A stretch of 45,190 bases of DNA from Bdellovibrionales bacterium (GTDB lineage: Bacteria > Bdellovibrionota > UBA2428): assembly GCA_018266335.1 (NCBI GenBank), contig JAFEAR010000240.1, forward strand, positions 1-45,190. Reading direction: 5' to 3'. Below the pieces are notes generated by a model. The model worked only from the letters and a program-made list of their open reading frames with translations, ran no database searches and was not told where the DNA came from. Each line of letters starts with the position of its first letter. The stretch's first letter is position 1. Of the stretch, positions 31,735 to 38,450 are shown one piece after another. Position numbers and translations under genes: made by a program.

Positions 31735-32520
31735 ATGAAAAACATTTTTGGCGTGCGTTCCGTAACCCTCGTTAGTCTTGGCCTTCTGGCGGCTTGCGGC
31801 CCTTCGCCGGCGCAGATGACTGCCCTGCTCGAAAAGCACCCCGAGATTTTAACGAACGCCATCGAGAAGAATCCGGACACGTTCATGGAGGCCGTGCAGA
31901 AAGCTGCTCAGGGTGCGCAGCAACGCATGCAAGCGAAGGCGGCCAAAGCCGAAGCCGAAAAGTTCGAAGCCGAATTTAAAAATCCGCTGCAGCCCCAAAT
32001 CGATCCCAAGCGCCCGGTCATGGGCAACTCATCAGCTCCCATCACCATTGTGGAGTACACGGACTTTCAATGCCCCTACTGCGGCCGTGGCTACGGCACG
32101 CTGGAGCAAGTGCGCAAAATGTACGGCGACAAAGTGCGCGTGCTCGTAAAAAACTTGCCCCTGCCCATGCATCCCATGGCGATGCCCGCCGCTAAGCGTT
32201 TTGCTGCGCTCATGCAGCAAAGTCCGGACAAGGCCTTCGCCTTTTATCACGCCGTTTTCCCGAACCAGCAACAACTCAACGAACAGGGCGAAAAGTTTTT
32301 GGATGCCGTCGCTAAAAAAACGGGTGCCGACCTTGCCCGCATGAAAAAGGACATGGAATCCGAAGCCGTCCGCAGCGCCATCGCGGCCGACATGGCCGAA
32401 GCCGAAAAATTCGGCATCACCGGCACGCCCGGATTCATCGTGAACGGTGTGTCCATCCGCGGCGCTTATCCGGCCGAGACCTTCAAGCAAATCATCGACC
32501 GCAAACTAGCCGCGAAGTAA
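31735..32520 (+). CDS. DsbA-like thioredoxin-fold lipoprotein
   Basis: 261 residues. Lipoprotein signal peptide with lipobox LLAAC at about residue 21. A helical region (about 25-80, KAAKAEAEKFEAEF) precedes a DsbA/DSBA-like thioredoxin domain: YTDFQCPYCGRGYGTL holds the CPYC active site (about residues 110-113), LPLPMHPMAMPAAKRFAAL is the helical insert region, and TGTPGFIVNG contains the cis-proline. It resembles the DsbA-like oxidoreductases of the BdbD/Com1 group, acting in periplasmic disulfide formation or isomerisation. The ATG at 31735 is chosen; the longer frame to 31705 has no sensible start. A T-rich stretch lies upstream. Confidence 0.88.
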   Translation: MKNIFGVRSVTLVSLGLLAACGPSPAQMTALLEKHPEILTNAIEKNPDTFMEAVQKAAQGAQQRMQAKAAKAEAEKFEAEFKNPLQPQIDPKRPVMGNSSAPITIVEYTDFQCPYCGRGYGTLEQVRKMYGDKVRVLVKNLPLPMHPMAMPAAKRFAALMQQSPDKAFAFYHAVFPNQQQLNEQGEKFLDAVAKKTGADLARMKKDMESEAVRSAIAADMAEAEKFGITGTPGFIVNGVSIRGAYPAETFKQIIDRKLAAK

Positions 32521-32524
32521 TCGC

Positions 32525-33418
32525 TCAGTGGTGAGCCGCGGCTCCTTCGGGAAGCAACGGTAGCGCCACGGCGCGATCGCCCCCCAGCTCTTCTACGGGA
32601 GCTGCGGGTGCGGGCTTGGCGGCCGGAAGAATCAGGCCCGAAACTTCTGACTTCACGTTGCCTTGAATTTCGGTAACGGGCGGAAGCCTCAGGGCTTTGC
32701 CGCTGAGTTCTTCGCCATTCAAAACTTTGGCCAGCGTGTCCCGCATCGAAACCTTGCCATTAACCTCTTCGTAAGCAAAGACGGCGCCGAACTGGGCGGC
32801 GCAGCCGAGCATGGCCTTTTCACGGTATTTGGTGGCCATGTCGGCGGCCACAACTTTGATGCGCACATCGATGTGCCCATCGACTAGGGACTGCACAAAT
32901 TTACAGATATTGGCTTGGCAGGTGTCCGCTAAATCGCTCAACAACACCACCGTGGGAGCGGAGGCACTCGGCTGCCAGGAATCGTTCGCGGCGCGCGGCA
33001 TGCGTTCGGGATGATGTTCGTAATCGGCGTTGTCCAGGACGAGCGGCACGCGCTTGCCCGTGAGGACCTGCACACTTTTTTGTAGGGCCAAACCAATGGG
33101 AGAACCACCGAAGGTTTTTTGCGCGGCAAGGAGAGCCGGCAAACGCTTGCGCTGCTGCGAATCCGTGCTCGGTTCGGCCAGAATGTTTACGTTGTCTTCG
33201 TTGCAACCGCGCACGGTGCCCAGCACTCCCAAACCAATGGGCAAGTTGGGCGAGACGGTGGAGAGCTGATCTCGAAAAGTGAGGTTGATGTCCTCGCGTC
33301 GCGTTTGGCCATTGTCGATGTTTTTGGGCATGCTCGGCGAAAGGTCGACCATTGACCGGCCCGGATAGAACGCTATGGGCAAAATCGAATGCCGCCGAAA
33401 TGGCCCTGGCTTCATCAA
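32525..33418 (-). CDS. von Willebrand factor A domain protein, N-terminus unusual
   Basis: 297 residues. A vWA fold is indicated by the MIDAS motif DLSPSM near residue 25, FGGSPIGLAL (the conserved T/S position region) and TVVLLSDLADTC (MIDAS Asp). The tail is Ala/Pro-rich. vWA proteins usually have a hydrophobic first strand just before the MIDAS motif and, when exported, a signal peptide; here the leader reads AFYPGRSMVDLSPSM and there is no signal. An in-frame stop lies a few codons upstream, so the start is TTG 33418 or ATG 33415. It may be a decayed or 5'-truncated gene. Function unknown. It ends 4 nt from the DsbA-like gene (convergent). Confidence 0.6.
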   Translation of the reverse strand: MMKPGPFRRHSILPIAFYPGRSMVDLSPSMPKNIDNGQTRREDINLTFRDQLSTVSPNLPIGLGVLGTVRGCNEDNVNILAEPSTDSQQRKRLPALLAAQKTFGGSPIGLALQKSVQVLTGKRVPLVLDNADYEHHPERMPRAANDSWQPSASAPTVVLLSDLADTCQANICKFVQSLVDGHIDVRIKVVAADMATKYREKAMLGCAAQFGAVFAYEEVNGKVSMRDTLAKVLNGEELSGKALRLPPVTEIQGNVKSEVSGLILPAAKPAPAAPVEELGGDRAVALPLLPEGAAAHH

Positions 33419-33598
33419 GTTCCATGCTTAAGAGCTCTGCCAACGCCTTTGACTCGAAAGCAGGCGCGGTAGACGAGGCTCAGTGCCCGTAAGTTACTCA
33501 GACCAAATTTATTTTTCCAAAAGCGACTAAGAAGACAGGGAGGAGGAACAAATTAGGTAGAGGACAATTAAGTTCTCAACTTATAAAAGGAAAATAAA

Positions 33599-33919
33599 AT
33601 GAAACACTTAAGAAAACACTGGGAAAAATTTGATTCCGACAGCACTCCGCACATCAAGTGCCTCATCGCCGAATATAACGGTCATAAGACACGAAGAGAG
33701 TCCGCAGAAGGCCTCTCCGCAGCCGTCATCGTCGGAATTGATGCCGCTCTGCTAAATACTGAAAGAGAGATTGAGCGAGCAATTCACGATCACCAAACAA
33801 GTAGCGCAACTCTTGAGTTTGCCAAGAGGACTACCAACGCGACAGTTTGGCTAACCGGAGCAACTGTTTTACTGGCTATCACTGAAGTCTGCCTTTTAGT
33901 CAAAGGCATCATCAAGTAA
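33599..33919 (+). CDS. Small hypothetical protein with C-terminal membrane anchor
   Basis: 106 residues: a charged helical N-terminal part (about 1-78, rich in His, Lys, Glu) and one hydrophobic helix at about 82-102 ending VKGIIK, a tail-anchored layout. AAAGGAAAATAAAATG gives a good Shine-Dalgarno. Base composition is clearly more AT-rich than in neighbouring genes, suggesting recent acquisition. I do not recognise the family. A second protein with the same layout lies convergently 39 nt away. Confidence 0.65.
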   Translation: MKHLRKHWEKFDSDSTPHIKCLIAEYNGHKTRRESAEGLSAAVIVGIDAALLNTEREIERAIHDHQTSSATLEFAKRTTNATVWLTGATVLLAITEVCLLVKGIIK

Positions 33920-33958
33920 CGATACAATCGTTATGCCTCGAACATTAAAACATAACTA

Positions 33959-34276
33959 CTAAGGGTGCTTCGCAATATAAATCTGGACTCCAACCAAGAT
34001 GACTTGAACAACTCCGACACATATCGCTACTCCGGCTAGACACACGCTCGTTTTACTCAGTTCCCTGCTGGAATTGGCGGTCCTGGCCGCCATACGCGAA
34101 CTTAGTTCGGTATAGAATACCCACGCTCGCTCCTTAATCGGCATATCTAACAGACCAACCGCAATATAATGTTTTGCCAACAACGTGAGTTCATCGTCAG
34201 GGAGGAGCGACAAGTCTCCGTTCATGTCTTTTTGGAATTTTTCGATAAGCTTCTTAATCTCGGAACCATAGTGCAT
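33959..34276 (-). CDS. Small hypothetical protein with C-terminal membrane anchor
   Basis: 105 residues: soluble helical region (about 1-75, including LSLLPDDELTLLAKHYIAVGLLD) followed by one hydrophobic helix at about 78-100 and a short basic end. AGGAG lies 11 nt before the ATG. Like its convergent neighbour it is AT-rich relative to the window. No family recognised. The shared layout of the two proteins, plus a possible third fragment at 34343-34447, suggests a small accessory module next to the tRNA gene. Confidence 0.65.
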   Translation of the reverse strand: MHYGSEIKKLIEKFQKDMNGDLSLLPDDELTLLAKHYIAVGLLDMPIKERAWVFYTELSSRMAARTANSSRELSKTSVCLAGVAICVGVVQVILVGVQIYIAKHP

Positions 34277-34342
34277 TTTCTAGACACTCCTGAGTTTCAG
34301 TAAGAGACAGCCATTAGCACAAAATAGAAAATAAGATCACAA

Positions 34343-34447
34343 CTACGGATGGCTGATTCTTGCCAAAATAAGACTCAACAGCGCAAAAAGAGGTACAAGA
34401 ACACACACTAAGAAGGTTCCGCTCCCAATGCGTTTTTCTAGTTCAAG
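34343..34447 (-). pseudogene. Possible remnant of a third small membrane protein gene
   Basis: Between a stop at 34448-34450 and the stop at 34343-34345 the minus strand reads 34 residues without a normal start codon: LELEKRIGSG, then a hydrophobic helix rich in Leu/Val and a basic/polar end ARISHP. The pattern of amphipathic segment plus transmembrane helix looks like the C-terminus of a membrane protein. It could be chance in AT-rich DNA. Confidence 0.25.
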
Positions 34448-34481
34448 TTATTATTGTTCTTGTGTTTTCTTGCGTTTTTAA

Positions 34482-34558
34482 TGGTACTCGCTACTGGACT
34501 CGAACCAGTGACCCCTTCGATGTCAACGAAGTACTCTAACCAACTGAGCTAAGCGAGC
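34482..34558 (-). tRNA. tRNA-Val (anticodon GAC)
   Basis: On the minus strand a 77-nt cloverleaf can be read: acceptor GCTCGCT paired with AGCGAGT, TA, D-arm GCTCAGTTGGTTAGAG, anticodon stem CTTCG/CGAAG with loop TTGACAT (anticodon GAC, reading GUC), variable loop GGGTC, T-arm CTGG-TTCGAGT-CCAG, discriminator A and an encoded CCA. The first pair is G1-U72, a wobble pair, which is unusual. It lies between lptD and an AT-rich patch of small membrane protein genes. Confidence 0.93.
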
Positions 34559-34615
34559 ATGCTGCGGAACGGGCTGAGATATAGGCAAGGCGCTCTCGGG
34601 CGTCAAGCCGCTTCC

Positions 34616-36916
34616 TTAGCGGGGGAGTTCGCCCCGACTCATGAAGGAGCCCACCGATTTATGCTCGCCCGCTTCGGAAATAATGAAGCCCACCTCGGGC
34701 AGAAAATCGAATTTTTGACTGCCGTAACCCTTGGAAACGGCGAGATTAAAGTAAAAGCACTGGGCTTCGCCTCCCGCGTAGGAAATGCGGTACGACTGCT
34801 CGGTCAAACCAGCCGTGACGTCCTTTTTATACGAGCCCGATAGCGCCAAGGGCCCCAGCGCCCGGACTTCTGCCCCTAATCCATAATACTTGGAGTCCTT
34901 CTGAATCGCCTGAATGGTTTGCGAGGCGTTCACGGAGTACACGCTCCAGGTATAGGAAACAACGTGGTTGTAGTCCGTCTTAGCCAGCTTCCAATCGTGC
35001 GCCATGCTCGAGGATAAGCCGATTCCCGCGTACCCGCCGGACACGTTGGCCCGGAACAATCCGAGCGAGGGGCGGCCCTGTTCATCGCGGTGGTAGAGAT
35101 CTAAATCTTGCGACATATCGGCAGCCAAGAGCGTATCGATGCGCCGAGTTTCGGTGCCAAAACGCCCCAGCACGCGGGTGGCCAGAGCAAAAGTGAAGAG
35201 CTGATTCTGCCGAATTCTTTGTTCCTCGGTGGCAGTACCAAAGGAGCCCTGCGGAGCTTCGCCGTTAGGATCGAAAATATCGAACTGCGGAGCACCAGGG
35301 TGATTGGTGGTTGCTAGACCTTGATCAAAAAACGGATGCTGCGTGGTCCAATCCCGATCCGAATAACTCCACCGCACATAGGGAGTGACCTCGTGCTTAA
35401 CGGCCTTCAAATCGCCCAAGTCCGCCGACCAAACGCGCGACATAGTCGCCCCGAGAGTTTGATCTACTAAGTAACGCGCGCGCATAGCTGATGCCGGAGC
35501 CCCCGGCACCTGAAAGGTATACGCGTCACCACGAATTTCCACGGAGGGCTTCCAGTTGAGAATGGAGAAAAAACGCTGGGGCGCCGTGAAACGTAGATTC
35601 AGTGTGGTGCGGTCACCTTCGCGAATCCAATTTGTCGTGTCCGGGGCACCATTGGGCAGAGTTCCCCACGTGGTATTCAAATCACGCGAAGCGCCTCCGC
35701 GATGAAAGCCCATGAGCCGTAAATCGGAACTCATCCGAATTGGGCCCAGCAAACCAAAGTTCGTGGCCGATGCTCCCAGCTCAGGCCAGTTGTGCACCAT
35801 GCCCTGAAAGGGAGTGACGCCCGAGTTGGCCTTGAGCAACCCTGTAGTGGGATCAATCTGGTCAGCGCCGGGTTTTACGATGGAATTAGAACGCGGCAAG
35901 TTATCGCCGTAATTGCGCATGAGTCCGTACGCAAAGAAAGTCCCCGACTGCCACGAGAGCGAAGGTTCTACCTCGAGCGCCGGCAAACGATAGCTCGGAT
36001 AATCGTACGGAAAAAACACCGAATAAATGGGCGTGCTCTGCACCTCCGCCCGAAAACGTTGCACGGTGTGATCCGTTAACTGCAACCGCTGATCCACAAC
36101 GAGTCCATAAGCGCGCCGGTCCTGCTGAAAGGGACTGTCCGGTGGAGCGGACACGTACTGCAGCGATTGCGTGGACTGCACGTAACTGCGGGACGAGTAC
36201 GCGTAACGAACTTCGTTCACAAAGCGGTGACCCGCATTCGTGTAGTACTGGTAGTTAAAAGTCGTATCGGCGTCTTCGGACAGCACCTGGAAATACGGCA
36301 CGTCAAAGCTGTTCCCACCGCGCGCATCCATAAAGTAGCGAGGCACCAAAAAGCCCGACTGACGCTTGGTCTTCACGGGAAAAATGTAGAAGGGCAAATA
36401 CACCACGGGCACGTCGCGAATTTGAATAACGGCGTGGTGGGCTTCAATGAAACCTTCGGTTTCAATATCCATGTAAGCACCCGTCACGCTCCACGATTGC
36501 GGACAGTCGCGACACATGGACACTTTGCCCTGACGGGCACGGTAGCGGTTTTCGGCGTACGAGGAGAGTTCCTTGCCCTCGACGTACAAGCTTTGACCGC
36601 GGCGAAGGATGGCATTGTAAAAAGTGCCAAAGCCCGTGTTCAAATCGATTTCGGCGCGATCGCCCGTGATCACTAGAGTGTCTTTGCTGACCTTAACATG
36701 CCCCGTACCCACCAGGTGATTGGTGGCCTGGTTCACAATAACCTTATCGGCCGTCATGAGCTGGCCGTGGTACTCGATGTGCACGTCCTCGAACATTTCG
36801 ATGGTCTTAGCTTCGACGCCGGCGTGATAATTTTTGGCGCTGTACGTGATCTGACCATCAGCCCATGCGGTCAGGGGACACACGGCAATAAGGGCGGTGC
36901 GTAGGAACGAATTCAC
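34616..36916 (-). CDS. lptD: LPS assembly outer-membrane protein LptD
   Basis: 766 residues. Signal peptide (about 1-19, cleavage TAWA). The N-terminal OstA/LptA-like jellyroll follows (about 25-150: ITYSAKNYHAG, VEGKELSSYAENRYRAR) with repeats such as GTGHVKVSKDTLVITGDRAEID. The LptD barrel begins after VVYLPFYIFPVKTKRQSGFLVPRY, the most conserved block of the family, and runs to the end. Cysteines (MCRDCPQSW) lie in the hinge; E. coli LptD needs inter-domain disulfides, but their arrangement here differs. It inserts LPS into the outer leaflet with LptE. The start is GTG at 36916, overlapping the accD stop as GTGA, so it is translationally coupled to accD and read last in a five-gene operon. 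Confidence 0.92.
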   Translation of the reverse strand: MNSFLRTALIAVCPLTAWADGQITYSAKNYHAGVEAKTIEMFEDVHIEYHGQLMTADKVIVNQATNHLVGTGHVKVSKDTLVITGDRAEIDLNTGFGTFYNAILRRGQSLYVEGKELSSYAENRYRARQGKVSMCRDCPQSWSVTGAYMDIETEGFIEAHHAVIQIRDVPVVYLPFYIFPVKTKRQSGFLVPRYFMDARGGNSFDVPYFQVLSEDADTTFNYQYYTNAGHRFVNEVRYAYSSRSYVQSTQSLQYVSAPPDSPFQQDRRAYGLVVDQRLQLTDHTVQRFRAEVQSTPIYSVFFPYDYPSYRLPALEVEPSLSWQSGTFFAYGLMRNYGDNLPRSNSIVKPGADQIDPTTGLLKANSGVTPFQGMVHNWPELGASATNFGLLGPIRMSSDLRLMGFHRGGASRDLNTTWGTLPNGAPDTTNWIREGDRTTLNLRFTAPQRFFSILNWKPSVEIRGDAYTFQVPGAPASAMRARYLVDQTLGATMSRVWSADLGDLKAVKHEVTPYVRWSYSDRDWTTQHPFFDQGLATTNHPGAPQFDIFDPNGEAPQGSFGTATEEQRIRQNQLFTFALATRVLGRFGTETRRIDTLLAADMSQDLDLYHRDEQGRPSLGLFRANVSGGYAGIGLSSSMAHDWKLAKTDYNHVVSYTWSVYSVNASQTIQAIQKDSKYYGLGAEVRALGPLALSGSYKKDVTAGLTEQSYRISYAGGEAQCFYFNLAVSKGYGSQKFDFLPEVGFIISEAGEHKSVGSFMSRGELPR

Positions 36917-37773
36917 GTCAAATAGTTCAGGACTCGGTCCAAGTACGAACGCATTTCGCGACGCTGAACAATTTGGTCGATCATGCCGTGATCCAAAAGG
37001 AACTCGGCGCGCTGAAAGCCTTCGGGAAGTTTTTGGTTGATCGTTTGCTCAATCACACGCGGACCGGCAAAACCCACCAGGGAGTTGGGTTCGGCAATGT
37101 TCAAATCGCCGAGCATCGCGAACGAAGCGGCCACCCCACCCGTAGTGGGATCGGTGAGCACCGAAATGTACGGCAAGCCCGCCTGGCGCAATTTACCCAG
37201 CGCTGCGGTCGTTTTGGCCATTTGCATGAGCGAGAGAATCCCCTCCTGCATGCGGGCTCCGCCGCTGGCGTGGAAGATGATGGCCGGTGATTTGGTTTGC
37301 AACGCACGATCAAAGAGGCGCGCTACCTTTTCGCCCACCACCATGCCCATAGAGCCGCCCATGTAAGAGAATTCAAAGGCGCCCACCTGCACCTTGCGAT
37401 TTTTTAACAGGGCTTGGCCACCAATGAAGGCGTCCTTGAGTCGAGTCTTTTTGGACGCCGAAGCAATGCGTTCCGCGTAGGCTTTGGAATCGAAGAAGCC
37501 GAGCACGTCTTTAGGACCGAGGTCCTGGTCCATTTCTACGAAGGAACCGGGGTCGCAAACGAGCTCCAGGCGACGACGCGCACCAATACGGAAGTGATAG
37601 CCACATTCCGTGCAAACGTGATTGTTGGTTTCGACCACCGTGTGCTGCAAAATGGCGTGGCATTCTGCGCAGCGAATCCAAAAACCTTCCGGCGCCGCGA
37701 ACGGGCTCTTGGTCGGATCTTTGGGCTCTTTGATACCCGGCGTGGTCTTTTTGGACCCACCAAAAATGCTCAT
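36913..37773 (-). CDS. accD: Acetyl-CoA carboxylase carboxyltransferase subunit beta
   Basis: 286 residues. The zinc ribbon CxxC-x15-CxxC is visible (IRCAECHAIL ... HVCTECGYHF). The crotonase-like carboxyltransferase domain includes GGSMGMVVGEKVARL, IIFHASGGARMQEGILSLMQMAKT, and LTDPTTGGVAASFAMLGD, with oxyanion glycines. With AccA it transfers CO2 from carboxybiotin to acetyl-CoA, the committed step of fatty acid synthesis. The ATG at 37773 gives the usual MSIF-type start; longer versions add unconserved residues. It is 7 nt after the cNMP-binding gene and overlaps lptD by 4 nt; linkage with lptD is unusual, since folC more often follows accD. Confidence 0.95.
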   Translation of the reverse strand: MSIFGGSKKTTPGIKEPKDPTKSPFAAPEGFWIRCAECHAILQHTVVETNNHVCTECGYHFRIGARRRLELVCDPGSFVEMDQDLGPKDVLGFFDSKAYAERIASASKKTRLKDAFIGGQALLKNRKVQVGAFEFSYMGGSMGMVVGEKVARLFDRALQTKSPAIIFHASGGARMQEGILSLMQMAKTTAALGKLRQAGLPYISVLTDPTTGGVAASFAMLGDLNIAEPNSLVGFAGPRVIEQTINQKLPEGFQRAEFLLDHGMIDQIVQRREMRSYLDRVLNYLT

Positions 37774-37780
37774 TCCGAGC

Positions 37781-38434
37781 TTATAGCCTAGCGGCGATGA
37801 ATTCGCCAAATGGCAGCAAATACTGGGGATAGGGCACCCAAATCCACTCACCATTCTGGCCCAAGACCTTGGCTTTACGGGCTAAAGCCATCCACTTGCC
37901 CACTACGTCCGAGGGAATCGCCAGCGTCGAGGCGATGGCCTCGGTTTTAAAGATAAAGCAGCGTCCAGGGTTACCCCGGGGAGCCTCGCGGCCCCGGTCG
38001 TTAGTCAGGAAGTTCAGGTAAGCCGCAATCCGGACGTTGTCGTTTTTGTGAATCAGGGCGGCCACTTTGCCGTTGGTCTCGCGGACCCGCTCGGTGAGGG
38101 ATTTAATGACCGACATGGCGATTTCGGGGGAGCGGCGAATCAGCCCTTCGAAGGCATCGCGGCTCAGCTCGAGCACCGTGGTTTCGAGCACCGTTTTTAC
38201 GGAGGCAGCCCGGCGATCTTGCATGCCCATGATGGCCATTTCGCCGAAAAAGTCGCCCTCGCCCAAGGTCGCAAGGACCTTTTCGCCGGCAGGGGTGTCT
38301 TTGGTCACCACCACTTTACCGCTGGCAATGATGAACATGGTGGAGCCCGGCTCACCCTCGCGCGCAAGCGGGGATTCGGCCGGAAATCTCCGACCAAACT
38401 TTTTCATGAAATCTTCGCCGATCTTAATGCCCAT
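37781..38434 (-). CDS. Cyclic nucleotide-binding protein, Crp/Fnr-like
   Basis: 217 residues. A cNMP-binding barrel occupies about 15-125; the phosphate-binding cassette is GDFFGEMAIMGMQDRRAASV, with the Gly-Glu and Arg needed to hold the cyclic phosphate. A long helix follows (SVIKSLTERVRETNGKVAALI), then a ~70-residue C-terminal region whose TEAIASTLAIPSDVVGKWMALARK segment looks like a winged-helix recognition unit, though diverged from typical HTH_CRP. It is directly downstream (16 nt) of a class III adenylate cyclase in the same operon, so cAMP is the likely ligand. It could be the regulator acting at the CRP/FNR-like boxes near hemN, which is speculation. Confidence 0.82.
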   Translation of the reverse strand: MGIKIGEDFMKKFGRRFPAESPLAREGEPGSTMFIIASGKVVVTKDTPAGEKVLATLGEGDFFGEMAIMGMQDRRAASVKTVLETTVLELSRDAFEGLIRRSPEIAMSVIKSLTERVRETNGKVAALIHKNDNVRIAAYLNFLTNDRGREAPRGNPGRCFIFKTEAIASTLAIPSDVVGKWMALARKAKVLGQNGEWIWVPYPQYLLPFGEFIAARL

Positions 38435-38450
38435 GTGGATCCATTTTGAA

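Noticed and set aside
32901..33443. Alternative long frame over the vWA gene (start MAELLSMELDEA)
   Set aside because: Low-complexity Arg/His/Ala-rich shadow frame with no domain; the other frame has the MIDAS motif.
33419..33598. Attachment-site duplicate of the tRNA-Val 3' end
   Set aside because: I looked for a copy of the tRNA 3' end in and around the low-GC patch and saw none, so integration at the tRNA is not supported by a visible att repeat.
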